64,000 nt of DNA from Nitrosarchaeum koreense MY1 (GTDB lineage Archaea; Thermoproteota; Nitrososphaeria; Nitrososphaerales; Nitrosopumilaceae). The position numbers and the translations under genes were made by a program. Below the pieces are notes generated by a model. It was not told the DNA's origin. It worked only from the letters and a program-made list of their open reading frames with translations, and searched no databases. The stretch lies in assembly GCF_000220175.1 (NCBI RefSeq), contig NZ_AFPU01000001.1, forward strand, positions 1,461,512 through 1,525,511, read 5' to 3'. Below, piece after piece: positions 24,997-34,094 of the stretch (within the stretch, counting starts at the first letter, position 1; each line of letters opens with the position of its first letter).

Positions 24997-26080
24997 TGAC
25001 TATATCACGAAGAGATTGTGCGATAAATTCAATATTTTTACTAGTAACTTTAGGATGTATTGGAAGAGATAAAGTATGAGATGAGGCCCATTCAGTTATA
25101 GGAAGTTTGATTTTTTGTTGGTAAAATGGTGTTTTGTGAACTGGAATAGGATAGTAAGAAGCTGCGCCTATTCCTTTTTCATTAAGTTTTTTCAAAATTT
25201 TATCTCGTTTTGAAGTTGCTATTGTGTAAAGATACCAGTTCACATTTTCATTTTTTCTTTGATGTGGTAAAATAATATTCAAATTAGAAATAAGTTTTGA
25301 TAATAGATTTGCGTTTTTTTGTCTGGTTTTTAGAAATCCAGGAAGTTTTTTCATTTGTATTGTTGCAATGGCAGCACTTATTTCTGGTAATCTAAGATTT
25401 AATCCAAATATTCTGGTATCATATCCATGAACCATTCCATGGTTTCTGATCATCAATAATTTATCATATAATTTTTTATTGTTAGTTCCAATAAATCCTC
25501 CTTCACCAGATGTCATTACTTTAGCAGGATACATACTCCAACAACCTAAATCAGAAAAAGTTCCAGCATGTTTTCCTTTGTAAGTAGAACCTAAAGATTG
25601 AGCAGAGTCCTCTATTACAGGCAAATTATGTTTTTTTGCAATTTCTAAGATCCTATCAATATATGCTACATTGCCATAAAGATGTACAGGCATAATTGCT
25701 CTAGTCTTTTTTGTAATCTTTTTTTGTAGATCATCAGGATCCATAGTATAATTTTCTTTCAATATATCAACAAAGACTGGTTTTGCTCCAGTAGAGACAA
25801 CAGAATTGGCAGTTGCAACAAATGTAAATGAAGGAACAAGTACTTCATCACCTTTTTTGATATCTAAAGCATAAAGTGCAGCCTGTAAAGCAGCAGTACC
25901 AGAATTTACAGCAACTACATATTTTGATTTTATGAATAAAGATGCTGATTTTTCAAATGCTTGTACATGCTTTCCTCCATGACTTGCTGCTGATGTAAGT
26001 GAACCATTTTTAAGAATTGATGTGACTGCTGAAATTTCATCTTTACCTACAAATGGAACATTAATTGCAATTTTCAACAA
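24989..26080 (-). CDS. DegT/DnrJ/EryC1 family PLP aminotransferase
   Basis: 363 residues. The PLP lysine is K187 in WSMYPAKVMTSGEGG, and VAVNSGTAALQAALYALDI and PVIEDSAQSLGSTYKGK are the cofactor pocket. The family mostly aminates nucleotide-linked keto-sugars for surface glycans. Here the next gene in the operon is the MtrA-like protein rather than a sugar-pathway gene, which is unusual. A surface-sugar role remains the default. It diverges from the membrane protein at 26160. Confidence 0.9.
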   Translation of the reverse strand: MLKIAINVPFVGKDEISAVTSILKNGSLTSAASHGGKHVQAFEKSASLFIKSKYVVAVNSGTAALQAALYALDIKKGDEVLVPSFTFVATANSVVSTGAKPVFVDILKENYTMDPDDLQKKITKKTRAIMPVHLYGNVAYIDRILEIAKKHNLPVIEDSAQSLGSTYKGKHAGTFSDLGCWSMYPAKVMTSGEGGFIGTNNKKLYDKLLMIRNHGMVHGYDTRIFGLNLRLPEISAAIATIQMKKLPGFLKTRQKNANLLSKLISNLNIILPHQRKNENVNWYLYTIATSKRDKILKKLNEKGIGAASYYPIPVHKTPFYQQKIKLPITEWASSHTLSLPIHPKVTSKNIEFIAQSLRDIVNE

Positions 26081-26127
26081 AGAATCTCATTAAAACTAGT
26101 CTATAAATCTCATGAAATAGGCATGAA

Positions 26128-26138
26128 TTTTTATATTT
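26128..26138 (+). promoter_or_regulatory. TATA box of the 26160 membrane-protein gene
   Basis: TTTTTATATTT is centred 27 bp before the ATG at 26160, matching a strong leaderless archaeal promoter. Confidence 0.55.
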
Positions 26139-26159
26139 CAAAATTAGGAAATTCGCATA

Positions 26160-26720
26160 ATGAGTCAACATCATCTTGAAAAATCAGATGCAGGGTACAA
26201 AGTTTTTCTATACATTTTCTATGTTTGCGGTTTTATCATGGTCTCAAGTCTTGTTTTTGGAGTATACATCACTATGATAGAATGGATGGAAAACGGAAAA
26301 TATGTTATGGGAGAAGCAATTCAGAATACTTTCATACCATTTGAAAATTTTGCCAGGGTTTCTACTTGGATATTCTTTTCTACAATTATTGGATGGTATT
26401 GCGTTTCAAGAATAGGATGGAGAAGAACTGCTGGAAATAAAATTATTGGATGGAGAATGGCATTACTTCAGCTTATGTTGTTAGGATTTGCAATTATTAC
26501 ATTGTATGAAGTATTATACAATTTTACAGTTTTAAACGCAGAGATCACAGCAGGTATGATTAAAGGTAATGCTCCCAATATTGATATGTTATCAATTGCA
26601 TATCCAGATCAAAATAGACCATGGAATTTAGTTTTTGCAACAAAGGTTTTCCTTGCTGCATTCATAATTAGTGCTCATGCATTTTATCTTAGTACTAAAC
26701 CAAGAAAAGTCTTAGAATAA
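26160..26720 (+). CDS. Four-helix membrane protein, unknown function
   Basis: 186 residues with about four membrane helices: YIFYVCGFIMVSSLVFGVYI (17-37), a second around residue 67 containing TWIFFSTIIGWYCV, a third near 100 (ALLQLMLLGFAIITLYEVLY), and a last near 168. An amphipathic loop (NAPNIDMLSIAYPDQNRPW) lies between helices 3 and 4. It has a consensus TATA box at leaderless distance, so it may be well expressed. I do not recognise the family. A link to respiratory or ammonia-oxidation complexes is conceivable but unsupported. Confidence 0.7.
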   Translation: MSQHHLEKSDAGYKVFLYIFYVCGFIMVSSLVFGVYITMIEWMENGKYVMGEAIQNTFIPFENFARVSTWIFFSTIIGWYCVSRIGWRRTAGNKIIGWRMALLQLMLLGFAIITLYEVLYNFTVLNAEITAGMIKGNAPNIDMLSIAYPDQNRPWNLVFATKVFLAAFIISAHAFYLSTKPRKVLE

Positions 26721-26733
26721 TGAATTATAATTT

Positions 26734-27123
26734 TTATTTAGATGCAAATAGTTTTCCTAGTTTTTCTTGATCAGCTTTAACTTTACCAAATGCTTTTCTG
26801 TGGGTTTGATTACAAAATTTTACAGTTTCTGAACGTGGATCATTTTTTCTTGTTTCCTCAATAATTCTACCACACCAAAAACAATATTCTTTCTTAATGA
26901 CTCCCAATTCCCATCCTAAAAATTTGGAATCATAGTATCCTTTTTCTTTTGGACGTATAGAATTTAGAAAATCACCCTTCTCAGATTTAATCCAAATATT
27001 TTTAATTTTAGGATGAAATGGTTTATTCCATCGTCTCTTTTTTTCATCCCATTTGATATTGTTCTCAGTACAAAATTGATAAAATTGTTCTTCAAAGTGT
27101 TTAGATACCACAATTCTATTCAC
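26734..27123 (-). CDS. Conserved small protein with a single zinc-finger-like motif
   Basis: 129 residues. The N-terminal half is basic and aromatic (FCTENNIKWDEKKRRWNKPF). The C-terminal half has CFWCGRIIEE and, about 20 residues on, FCNQTHRKAFGK, giving a CxxC...CxxxH zinc site reminiscent of treble-clef fingers. A nucleic-acid-binding role is plausible. Function is unknown and no operon partner is evident. Confidence 0.65.
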   Translation of the reverse strand: MNRIVVSKHFEEQFYQFCTENNIKWDEKKRRWNKPFHPKIKNIWIKSEKGDFLNSIRPKEKGYYDSKFLGWELGVIKKEYCFWCGRIIEETRKNDPRSETVKFCNQTHRKAFGKVKADQEKLGKLFASK

Positions 27124-27256
27124 AGTTTCGCCTATGAAAGCATTCCCAAAAGATAATCTTGTAAATTAACAATTGTTACCTTTGTAAGAATTTTTAAGAA
27201 TTAAATGGCTTGGGAAGAGGAAATTAGTTTTTCTACTAGATGATACTACACTAAAC

Positions 27257-27442
27257 ATGGGATTGTTTAGTAGTTCTAATGAAACAAAATGTAAAAAATG
27301 TGGAACAGTACTAACAGATCCTGAAAGGCTAAAAAAACATCAAGAAGTTGCACACAACAAAAAAAAGGAAAAATGCAGAGCATGTGGTTCAGAATTTGAT
27401 TCTTCAGAAGATCTAAGAAAACATAAAAAAAATTGTAAGTGA
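27257..27442 (+). CDS. Two-finger C2H2 zinc protein, 61 aa
   Basis: 61 residues with two C2H2-type fingers: CKKCGTVLTDPERLKKHQ followed by EVAH, then CRACGSEFDSSEDLRKHKKN followed by C (Cys in place of the final His). Basic residues between the fingers favour DNA or RNA binding. Tandem classical fingers are uncommon in archaea but are known as tiny proteins in this lineage. It stands alone between two minus-strand genes. Confidence 0.8.
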   Translation: MGLFSSSNETKCKKCGTVLTDPERLKKHQEVAHNKKKEKCRACGSEFDSSEDLRKHKKNCK

Positions 27443-27471
27443 AATGTTATTTTTAAAAATTTAATTAATGA

Positions 27472-27822
27472 TTAAAATTTGTGGTAAAGATTATCTGTTC
27501 CTAATTTGTATAGTTTAGAAAGTTTTTCATTTGCTTCTTCTTTAGTTAGTAGATCTCTTTGGGTGAAATCTCGAAATTGTTCATTATATTCTATATCATC
27601 ACTATGTCCAGAAATACAAAATAATCTTGATTTATTTTTTCCTCTATATTCTACTATTGTACCTCTTTTAATTAACAAATCAATATGATTAGTTAACGTT
27701 TGATGATCAATTTTTGCTTCTATTGATAAATGCATAAAAGAAATCCAATTTTTATAAGTTGTAAATTTTTCTATAATTGAAATAATTCTTTGTTCGCTTC
27801 TACTCCATTTATCTTCAGTCAT
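27472..27822 (-). CDS. Winged-helix transcription regulator
   Basis: 116 residues. RSEQRIISIIEKFTTYKNWI then LSIEAKIDHQTLTNHIDLLI form helices 1-3 of a winged helix, with the wing KRGTIVEYRGKNKSRLFCIS. The C-terminal 40 residues (QRDLLTKEEANEKLSKLYKL) may dimerise. It is a typical small thaumarchaeal single-domain regulator. The target is unknown. It is in line with the 64-aa helical protein 62 bp upstream. Confidence 0.75.
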   Translation of the reverse strand: MTEDKWSRSEQRIISIIEKFTTYKNWISFMHLSIEAKIDHQTLTNHIDLLIKRGTIVEYRGKNKSRLFCISGHSDDIEYNEQFRDFTQRDLLTKEEANEKLSKLYKLGTDNLYHKF

Positions 27823-27884
27823 AATTATAATTCAATTCCTATATTTTTCATACTTCTAAATAATAAAAAAACTCAATCATTTAG

Positions 27885-28079
27885 TCATCCTGATTTAGAT
27901 GTACGTTTTAATGCTTTTTCTATTGCTTCCAAATTTGCAATTTCATTTTTTGAATTTATTGTTAGTGTTTTGATCATTTCAGAGCCTAACTGAACTGCTT
28001 GCTCAGGTAGTACATCTAAAAATTTTTGTAATCCTTTTTTGTAGTTTTCAATTAGTTCTAATCCTTCTTCAAGTGTCAT
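27885..28079 (-). CDS. Small helical protein, 64 aa
   Basis: 64 residues predicted to form two helices (TLEEGLELIENYKKGLQKFL and EIANLEAIEKALKRTSKSG). It has no metal motif or signal. It sits upstream of the winged-helix gene on the same strand, so it may be its operon partner or a small binding partner. No family is recognised. A short ORF of this composition is probably but not certainly coding. Confidence 0.55.
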   Translation of the reverse strand: MTLEEGLELIENYKKGLQKFLDVLPEQAVQLGSEMIKTLTINSKNEIANLEAIEKALKRTSKSG

Positions 28080-28177
28080 ATTATTGATAATTCATTTAAT
28101 AATTCAAATATTGCAAATATGAACTAAATCATATTTCAAATAACTTTATAGACCTACATCTCAGAAGTTGTTTTGAT

Positions 28178-29218
28178 TTGGATATCATTGAAAAAATTGA
28201 ATTAATTGAAAGACCCCCAACTGAAGAGATTGTTACGCATGAAGAATTATTAGAATTGTTCAAAACAAATTCATCCCCAAAGCATTACATTGGTTTAGAG
28301 ATTTCTGGATTTTTACATCTTGGTAGCTTAATTAGTACTGGTTTCAAAATTAATGATTTTATTAAAGCGGGTGTTAAATGTACAGTTTTTCTTGCAGATT
28401 GGCACACTATAATTAATGATAAGTTGGGTGGAAATTGGGAAACCATTGAAGAAGTTTCAAAATATTACCAAGATGCTTTCAGGTTAGTTTGTCCAAATGT
28501 AGAAATTGTTTTAGGATCAAAATTGTATGAAGAAAAAACAGAGTATTGGGCTAATCTCGTTAAATTTACAAAACATATGTCGATAGCTAGAACTATGAGA
28601 ACCCTTACAATCATGGGGCGCTCAGAAGATGATACAAAGATAGATGTAGCTAAGTTACTTTATCCGGCAATGCAAGCTGTTGATATTCATTCTTTAGGTG
28701 TAGATATCGCTCATGCTGGAATGGATCAAAGAAAGATACACATGCTTGTAAGAGAGATTTTTCCTAAAATGGGATGGAAAGTTCCAGTAGCTGTTCATCA
28801 TAAACTATTACCAGGTTTAACAAAACCAGCAAATGCAAATGGGGAATCAACAAAAATGAGTAAGTCAGATCCAAATTCAGGAGTTTTTATTCATAATTCT
28901 GATGATGAAATTCGAACAAAGATCAAAAAAGCATGGTGTGAAGAAGCAAATATTCAGAATAACCCATTATTAGAAATTTCAAAAAATGTAATTTTCCATG
29001 AATTTAGTGAAATTAACATAGAAAGACCAGAAAAATTTGGTGGAAACATCACATATACAAATTATAATCAATTAGAATCTGATTTTGCAGAAAAAAAATT
29101 ACATCCAACGGATCTAAAACAAACGGTAGGAGAATATCTAGTTAAAGTGATTTCACCAATACGTGAAAAACTAAATCTTAGTGAAGAGTTGTTTAACGCA
29201 ATTAAGAAAAATTATTGA
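28178..29218 (+). CDS. tyrS: Tyrosyl-tRNA synthetase
   Basis: It charges tRNA-Tyr. 346 residues, the size of archaeal/eukaryotic-type TyrRS. Class I signatures are FLHLGSLI (HIGH) near residue 46 and TKMSKSDPNSG (KMSKS) near 226; the tyrosine pocket shows YPAMQAVDIHSLGVDIAHAG. The start is a TTG at 28178 because no upstream in-frame ATG exists. Its 3' end overlaps the convergent cobJ gene by 7 bp. Confidence 0.96.
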   Translation: MDIIEKIELIERPPTEEIVTHEELLELFKTNSSPKHYIGLEISGFLHLGSLISTGFKINDFIKAGVKCTVFLADWHTIINDKLGGNWETIEEVSKYYQDAFRLVCPNVEIVLGSKLYEEKTEYWANLVKFTKHMSIARTMRTLTIMGRSEDDTKIDVAKLLYPAMQAVDIHSLGVDIAHAGMDQRKIHMLVREIFPKMGWKVPVAVHHKLLPGLTKPANANGESTKMSKSDPNSGVFIHNSDDEIRTKIKKAWCEEANIQNNPLLEISKNVIFHEFSEINIERPEKFGGNITYTNYNQLESDFAEKKLHPTDLKQTVGEYLVKVISPIREKLNLSEELFNAIKKNY

Positions 29219-30009
29219 ATTTTAAGATTGGGATTAGTTTGTTCTTCTAGGTTATATTTTGATTTGTATCCTCTTGGATTAATCATCAAATCTTTGTAAG
29301 TATAAGTAGATGAATTTCCGATAATCACCGTACTTATCATTCCCAGTTGATCAGAATGGTTTGGAAGGTTTTCTAAATCAGTCATTACAATAGTTTGTGA
29401 CTCTCTAAATGCACCTTTAATTATTGCAACAGGTGTTGTTGGTTTTCTATATTTCAATAGAATTTTTCTCGTATCGACCAGTTGATGTATTCTTTTTTTA
29501 CTTGCTGGATTATAAATTACAATTACAAAATCACCTTGTGCGGCGGCTTCAACTCTTTTAGTTATTATTTCCCATGGTACCAGTAAATCACTCATACTTA
29601 CAACTGCAAAATCAGTCATAAGTGGTGAGCCAATAATTGATGCACATGAGTTTAACGCAGAAACACCAGGGACTATTTCTACCTGCAGACCATCTTTAGG
29701 ATTCCAATTTGTTGCTGCAAGTGTTTCATAAATTAATCCGGCCATTCCATAAATTCCAGGATCACCACTTGAAACAAGTGAAACTATTTTTCCAGATTTT
29801 GCCAGATCAATACATTGATGAGCACGTTCAACTTCTTGAGTCATGGCATAACGATGAACTGTTTTTCCTTCAATAAGATCTTGTACTAGGTTAACATATG
29901 TTTCATATCCAACAATTGTATCACTTTCTTCAATCACTTCTTTAGCACGAAATGTCATATGATCATGATGTCCAGGACCAACGCCGACGATGTAGAGTTT
30001 ACCAGTCAA
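29212..30009 (-). CDS. cobJ: Precorrin-3B C17-methyltransferase
   Basis: A SAM-dependent ring-contraction methyltransferase of corrin synthesis, 265 residues. Motifs: YIVGVGPGHHDHMTFRAKEV (N-terminal SAM loop), VSSGDPGIYGMAGLI, and VIYNPASKKRIHQL near residues 175-188. The oxygen-independent homologue is CbiH; the archaeal enzyme is usually labelled CobJ/CbiH. It stands alone here, so other cob genes are elsewhere. With bluB at 17154 it supports endogenous cobalamin synthesis. Confidence 0.94.
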   Translation of the reverse strand: MTGKLYIVGVGPGHHDHMTFRAKEVIEESDTIVGYETYVNLVQDLIEGKTVHRYAMTQEVERAHQCIDLAKSGKIVSLVSSGDPGIYGMAGLIYETLAATNWNPKDGLQVEIVPGVSALNSCASIIGSPLMTDFAVVSMSDLLVPWEIITKRVEAAAQGDFVIVIYNPASKKRIHQLVDTRKILLKYRKPTTPVAIIKGAFRESQTIVMTDLENLPNHSDQLGMISTVIIGNSSTYTYKDLMINPRGYKSKYNLEEQTNPNLKIQ

Positions 30010-30060
30010 TTTAACATTAAATTTCCTTTCAAGTAATTTATCCGTTTAGTGATTTTATTT

Positions 30061-31530
30061 TTATTGGAATGGATCTATGAGTGGGCCATTTATGATATGA
30101 TGGCTATTCATGGGACGAGCTAAACTTACTGAAATGAGGTCTTTTGCTTTGAAAGAATCAATATCAGACATGGTTTGAAGTATTTTCGCATCTTTAGGAT
30201 TGTGCCATTCAACATTATAGATACGCCATATAGGACTATAATTTTCCTGATCAGAATTTACACTTGTTATTCCTGGTTGATACCCTAAAGAACCTGAGCC
30301 TTTAATGCCGTTTTGAAATTGAAACAGATCAGCTGCAGAAGAATTTGTAATTAGATTGTCATATACAGGAGAAAACGGAATTCCCATTATTTCTGATGGA
30401 TTAGAGGGTGTTGCATCAGTTACAATAGCATAGATTGTTTTACCATCTGGACCCCACATACGATGAGCAACAAATGTTACAGTCATCTCATCTTTGTTAA
30501 TTTTAGTAATTTGACCTCCACTAAATGTTAAATCATCAGTAATTTTGGTATCATTTCTTACTAACATTTGTCCATTAGGCCAAATTATTTGAGGAGAATT
30601 AATGACTACTCCAGTTTTAGTAAATTCAATTCTTCCATTTTTTTCAGCATCAATTACATCTTCAAAAGATTCAAGAACTTTAGCATTTTGACCTTTTTTC
30701 CATGAAACTTCAATAACTGAATTTAGTGCACTATATTTTGATTCTTGCACTGGAGTACTTGAAAAAATTTCTTTTTGATGTCCATAAATTCCTTGACCTC
30801 TAACACCATTATTAAAAATGAATATTTTTTGTAGAATTTCTTCAGGCATTTTTTCAATTAAAGTGGAAGTCTGTACTTTCCAATCTTGTTTTTCAGTAAT
30901 TTTTTTAGAATATTCTTCTCTACTAGTATCTGTTATAATATAAAAAATAGAATTACCTTTGTAAAGTCCTTCATGCATTGGCATAGTTGCCTCTACATTT
31001 GCTCTAGATAACATTAATGATGGATCTTTTTCAACTTGTATTTTTTGCATGATTACTTCGGTTGGTTGACCTCTAATCCAACCATCAACACTTACAGTTG
31101 CAGTGAATTCTTTAGAATTAGAAGAGTGTAATGCCAAAGCAGCTCCAGTAAATTCAAATGAGTCTGATTTTGATTTAAGATCTATTAATGACATTGCGTA
31201 GATTGTTTTTCCATCAATAGTCCAAGTTGGTTGGCCTTTGACATCATTACCAGTAATTTCGTGTAAAACAACAACATCTACAGGTTCATTTGATGTAAAT
31301 GTCATAGAACCATCATAAAGAGTTCCTTCATTTGGCGATAAGATTAATGATAGTTGATGATTTTCATGTCCTTGACCTGGATCTTGTGATGAAATGATAG
31401 TTTTAGTAAAATTAATTTTTTTAGTAGAATTTGCATCAACATAGCTGTTAGAGATAAAGGAAATTGTAAGAATTCCTGAAACAAAAATTCCTACAATTAA
31501 GATAATTACAAATCTATTCAACGAAATCAT
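30061..31530 (-). CDS. Exported protein with internal repeats, unknown function
   Basis: 489 residues with an N-terminal membrane or signal segment (FVIILIVGIFVSGILTISFI, about 7-26). Two related units of about 125 residues occur near 193-320 and 365-489; shared features are a TIYAIVTD or FYIITD strand, FNNGVRGQGIYGHQ versus FQNGIKGSGSLGYQ, and a Trp-bearing strand before AKVLESFEDV / AKILQTMSDI. A His-rich segment near 55-60 (HENHQ) may bind metal. It runs with lysC, 31 bp apart. No family function is recognised. Confidence 0.75.
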   Translation of the reverse strand: MISLNRFVIILIVGIFVSGILTISFISNSYVDANSTKKINFTKTIISSQDPGQGHENHQLSLILSPNEGTLYDGSMTFTSNEPVDVVVLHEITGNDVKGQPTWTIDGKTIYAMSLIDLKSKSDSFEFTGAALALHSSNSKEFTATVSVDGWIRGQPTEVIMQKIQVEKDPSLMLSRANVEATMPMHEGLYKGNSIFYIITDTSREEYSKKITEKQDWKVQTSTLIEKMPEEILQKIFIFNNGVRGQGIYGHQKEIFSSTPVQESKYSALNSVIEVSWKKGQNAKVLESFEDVIDAEKNGRIEFTKTGVVINSPQIIWPNGQMLVRNDTKITDDLTFSGGQITKINKDEMTVTFVAHRMWGPDGKTIYAIVTDATPSNPSEIMGIPFSPVYDNLITNSSAADLFQFQNGIKGSGSLGYQPGITSVNSDQENYSPIWRIYNVEWHNPKDAKILQTMSDIDSFKAKDLISVSLARPMNSHHIINGPLIDPFQ

Positions 31531-31561
31531 TTGAAGTTGTTCCCCTTAAATGATTTTATCT

Positions 31562-32965
31562 CTAGTTAATTTTATCCAGTTCAAATGCATCATGTAAAGC
31601 CTGAACTGCCACATTAGTATCAGAATTTTTGACAACAAATGCAAGATTTAGTTCTGATGAACCTTGAGTAATCATTGCTACGTTTACATTATTTTTTTGG
31701 ATTGCTCCAAAGACTTTAGATGCAACACCTACAGTTCCTCGCATACCTAAACCAATCAGGGCAATAATTGCAACATCGGTAGTTACTTCTAGTTTTTTAA
31801 TTATTTTTCCTAAAAGTTCCATTTCTAATGCATTAACTGCTTTATCTAAATCAGTATTCTTGACTACTATAGTGATACTAGATTCTGAGGGATTTTGAGA
31901 TATCATCATTACATTAATACCAGCTTTAGCGAGTGTTGTAAAGATTTTTGCAGCAGTTCCAGGATTACCAACCATACTACCTCCACGTATATCGATTAAT
32001 CCATTATGACGAATGCTACTCACACATTTTACAGTATTTTTTGTAGAAATTGAAGGTGAATCAGTTACAAGTGTTCCTTCGTTTTTTACATTAAAGGAAT
32101 TTCGAATCTTCATTGGAATTTTTTTGGTCAATAATGGCTCAAATGTGCGTGGATGAATTTGTTTAGCTCCAAATAATGCCATTTCAATTGCTTCGATATA
32201 AGAAACCTCTTTGAGTAATTTTGCATTTTTTACTATTTTTGGATCTGCAGTCATTAATCCATCTATATCACTCATTAACCATATTTCATCAGCTTTGATG
32301 CATGTACCGATTATTGTAGCTGTATAATCTGAACCACCTCTACCAAATGTAGTTATGTGTCCATGTTGATCGGCTCCTGTAAAACCTCCTATTACTGGGA
32401 TTATTTTCTTGGCGAATTGTTGATCGATTGTTTTTGAAACTCTTAATCTTGTAGTATCCATTAACGGGATAGATTCACCAAAATTAGAATCTGTGACAAT
32501 TCCAACTTCTTTACCTGTTAGAGATATTGATTTTTTATTCAAATCGTTAATTGCAAATGAGATTAATTTTATTGAAAGGCGTTCTCCAAATGATATCAAA
32601 TAATCCATAGATCTGGCAGTAACTTCTCCTAACAATACCATTCCTTCAATTAATGCAACAAGTTCTTTAAAATCTACATCTAATTTTTCTAATAGTTTTT
32701 TTCTGATTGTAGATTTTTTTATTGTCTGCTTTGCAAGTTGTTTATGTCTATTGATAATTTTTGATGCTAGTTGTACGGCTTTGTTTTTATTCTCATTTTT
32801 TATAGATTGAGATATTTCAATTAAATCATCAGTGGTACCACTAGTTGCCGAGCAGACTATTACTATTTCATTATGTTTGGATAATGTATTAACATAATTT
32901 GCTACAGTTTGAATATCTTTTGCCGATGAAATTGATGTTCCACCGTATTTTATTACAAGTCTCAA
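31562..32965 (-). CDS. lysC: Aspartate kinase
   Basis: It phosphorylates aspartate, opening synthesis of Lys, Thr and Met. 467 residues: kinase domain with KYGGTSISSAKDI at the N-terminus and TTFGRGGSDYTA near residues 205-216, then two ACT domains (from about 325) that sense end-product amino acids. All main motifs look intact. It lies 35 bp downstream of pcn on the same strand, so it may share transcription with the rpoL-tfs-pcn run. Confidence 0.95.
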   Translation of the reverse strand: MRLVIKYGGTSISSAKDIQTVANYVNTLSKHNEIVIVCSATSGTTDDLIEISQSIKNENKNKAVQLASKIINRHKQLAKQTIKKSTIRKKLLEKLDVDFKELVALIEGMVLLGEVTARSMDYLISFGERLSIKLISFAINDLNKKSISLTGKEVGIVTDSNFGESIPLMDTTRLRVSKTIDQQFAKKIIPVIGGFTGADQHGHITTFGRGGSDYTATIIGTCIKADEIWLMSDIDGLMTADPKIVKNAKLLKEVSYIEAIEMALFGAKQIHPRTFEPLLTKKIPMKIRNSFNVKNEGTLVTDSPSISTKNTVKCVSSIRHNGLIDIRGGSMVGNPGTAAKIFTTLAKAGINVMMISQNPSESSITIVVKNTDLDKAVNALEMELLGKIIKKLEVTTDVAIIALIGLGMRGTVGVASKVFGAIQKNNVNVAMITQGSSELNLAFVVKNSDTNVAVQALHDAFELDKIN

Positions 32966-33000
32966 TTCAAAGTACCTGAATCAGTTAATCTTTAAATGCT

Positions 33001-33747
33001 TTAACTTTCTACTCGTGGAGCCAAATAAAAGTGGATTCTACCTATGTTTGCTACTTTGAATTCAATTCTTAGAGGTTTTGCACTAGAAAATTCACATGTA
33101 ATTTGACCTGCGGTAGTACCTACTGCTTTAACTACAGGATTAAGATATTCTAGGCTGTAGGTACCAATACTATCTTCTTTTGAAGAGATTTCACCAATTT
33201 CATCTATATCTTTCTCTAGATCAATTACAACTTCGCCTGAATCACCTTTTCCAGAAAAATCTGCTTTTGAATCAGATGTATGAATAGTCAAATAATCAGA
33301 TACAACTTGAACATCTCCTAAAATCTTATCAAATCTAGAAGATGATAATGTAATTTTAGAATCATATGGAATTTTTGGTAAAGGAGTGTCAGTTGCAGAG
33401 CTTTCAATTAAACGCATTTTGTATTTTTTATTTTTACCAACTGTTACAAGTAACATGTTTTGTTCAGAAATACTAATTTCAATACTATCTTTTTTATCTG
33501 CTCTTTTAATTAATTTAGAAAATTCATCTATTCTAACTCCAAATTTTATATCACTATCACATTCATATTTTTCAAATGCGGAATTAGGCCAAGAAATATC
33601 TATTAAAGCTACATGAGATGGATCCATTCCCCTAAAAGTAATTCCTTCAGCTGTTGCAACAAATGTAGCTTCTTCTACAAGTGTAGATATTGCTGAGATG
33701 ATTGCTTTGAGATCATCTGAACCACTTGTTTTTGCTTCGAAAGTCAA
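33001..33747 (-). CDS. pcn: PCNA sliding clamp
   Basis: 248 residues of the DNA polymerase processivity clamp. Typical blocks are EATFVATAEGITFRGMDPSH near residue 33, SDYLTIHTSDSKADFSGKGD in the second domain, and the C-terminal KVANIGRIHFYLAPRVES. A single pcn of this type would form a homotrimer. It is in a run after tfs (35 bp), consistent with joint expression of replication and transcription genes. Confidence 0.97.
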   Translation of the reverse strand: MTFEAKTSGSDDLKAIISAISTLVEEATFVATAEGITFRGMDPSHVALIDISWPNSAFEKYECDSDIKFGVRIDEFSKLIKRADKKDSIEISISEQNMLLVTVGKNKKYKMRLIESSATDTPLPKIPYDSKITLSSSRFDKILGDVQVVSDYLTIHTSDSKADFSGKGDSGEVVIDLEKDIDEIGEISSKEDSIGTYSLEYLNPVVKAVGTTAGQITCEFSSAKPLRIEFKVANIGRIHFYLAPRVES

Positions 33748-33782
33748 ACTAAATCTTTTGGGTTTTATGTTCCAGTTAAACG

Positions 33783-34094
33783 TTATGCGTAATTACGCCA
33801 AGTGTATCTACATTTAGAACATCTATAGAATTGAGTTGTAGGTTCATCAGCACTTCTAGTTTGTAACATCCACCAAACTGCTTCATCGTTACCACATTTT
33901 TCACATTCAATTTTTATCGTAGGTAATGTTTCAGTTCCTTCATTTTCTGCTAATACGTTGAATTGTGATTCCTCTTCTTCAACTACAGTTTTTGTTTGCA
34001 TAGTTTCATTTCCTTCAACATAATTACATTTTGGACATTGGAGACCAGAATCACCTTTTTTTAATTTGACCTCACATTTGGGGCAAAATTTCAT
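33783..34094 (-). CDS. tfs: Transcription factor S (TFIIS-like RNA polymerase cleavage factor)
   Basis: 103 residues. An N-terminal zinc ribbon (FCPKCEVKLKKGDSGLQCPK) and a C-terminal one (IECEKCGNDEAVWW ... YRCSKCRYTW) flank a linker. The catalytic acidic pair that reaches into the polymerase funnel is present in RSADEPTTQFYRC. It rescues arrested RNA polymerase by transcript cleavage. It directly follows rpoL with no gap. Confidence 0.95.
   Translation of the reverse strand: MKFCPKCEVKLKKGDSGLQCPKCNYVEGNETMQTKTVVEEEESQFNVLAENEGTETLPTIKIECEKCGNDEAVWWMLQTRSADEPTTQFYRCSKCRYTWRNYA

Noticed and set aside
26160-26720. Ammonia monooxygenase subunit or accessory protein
   Set aside because: It is a four-helix protein with no Amo-type copper motif, and no amoABC gene is nearby.
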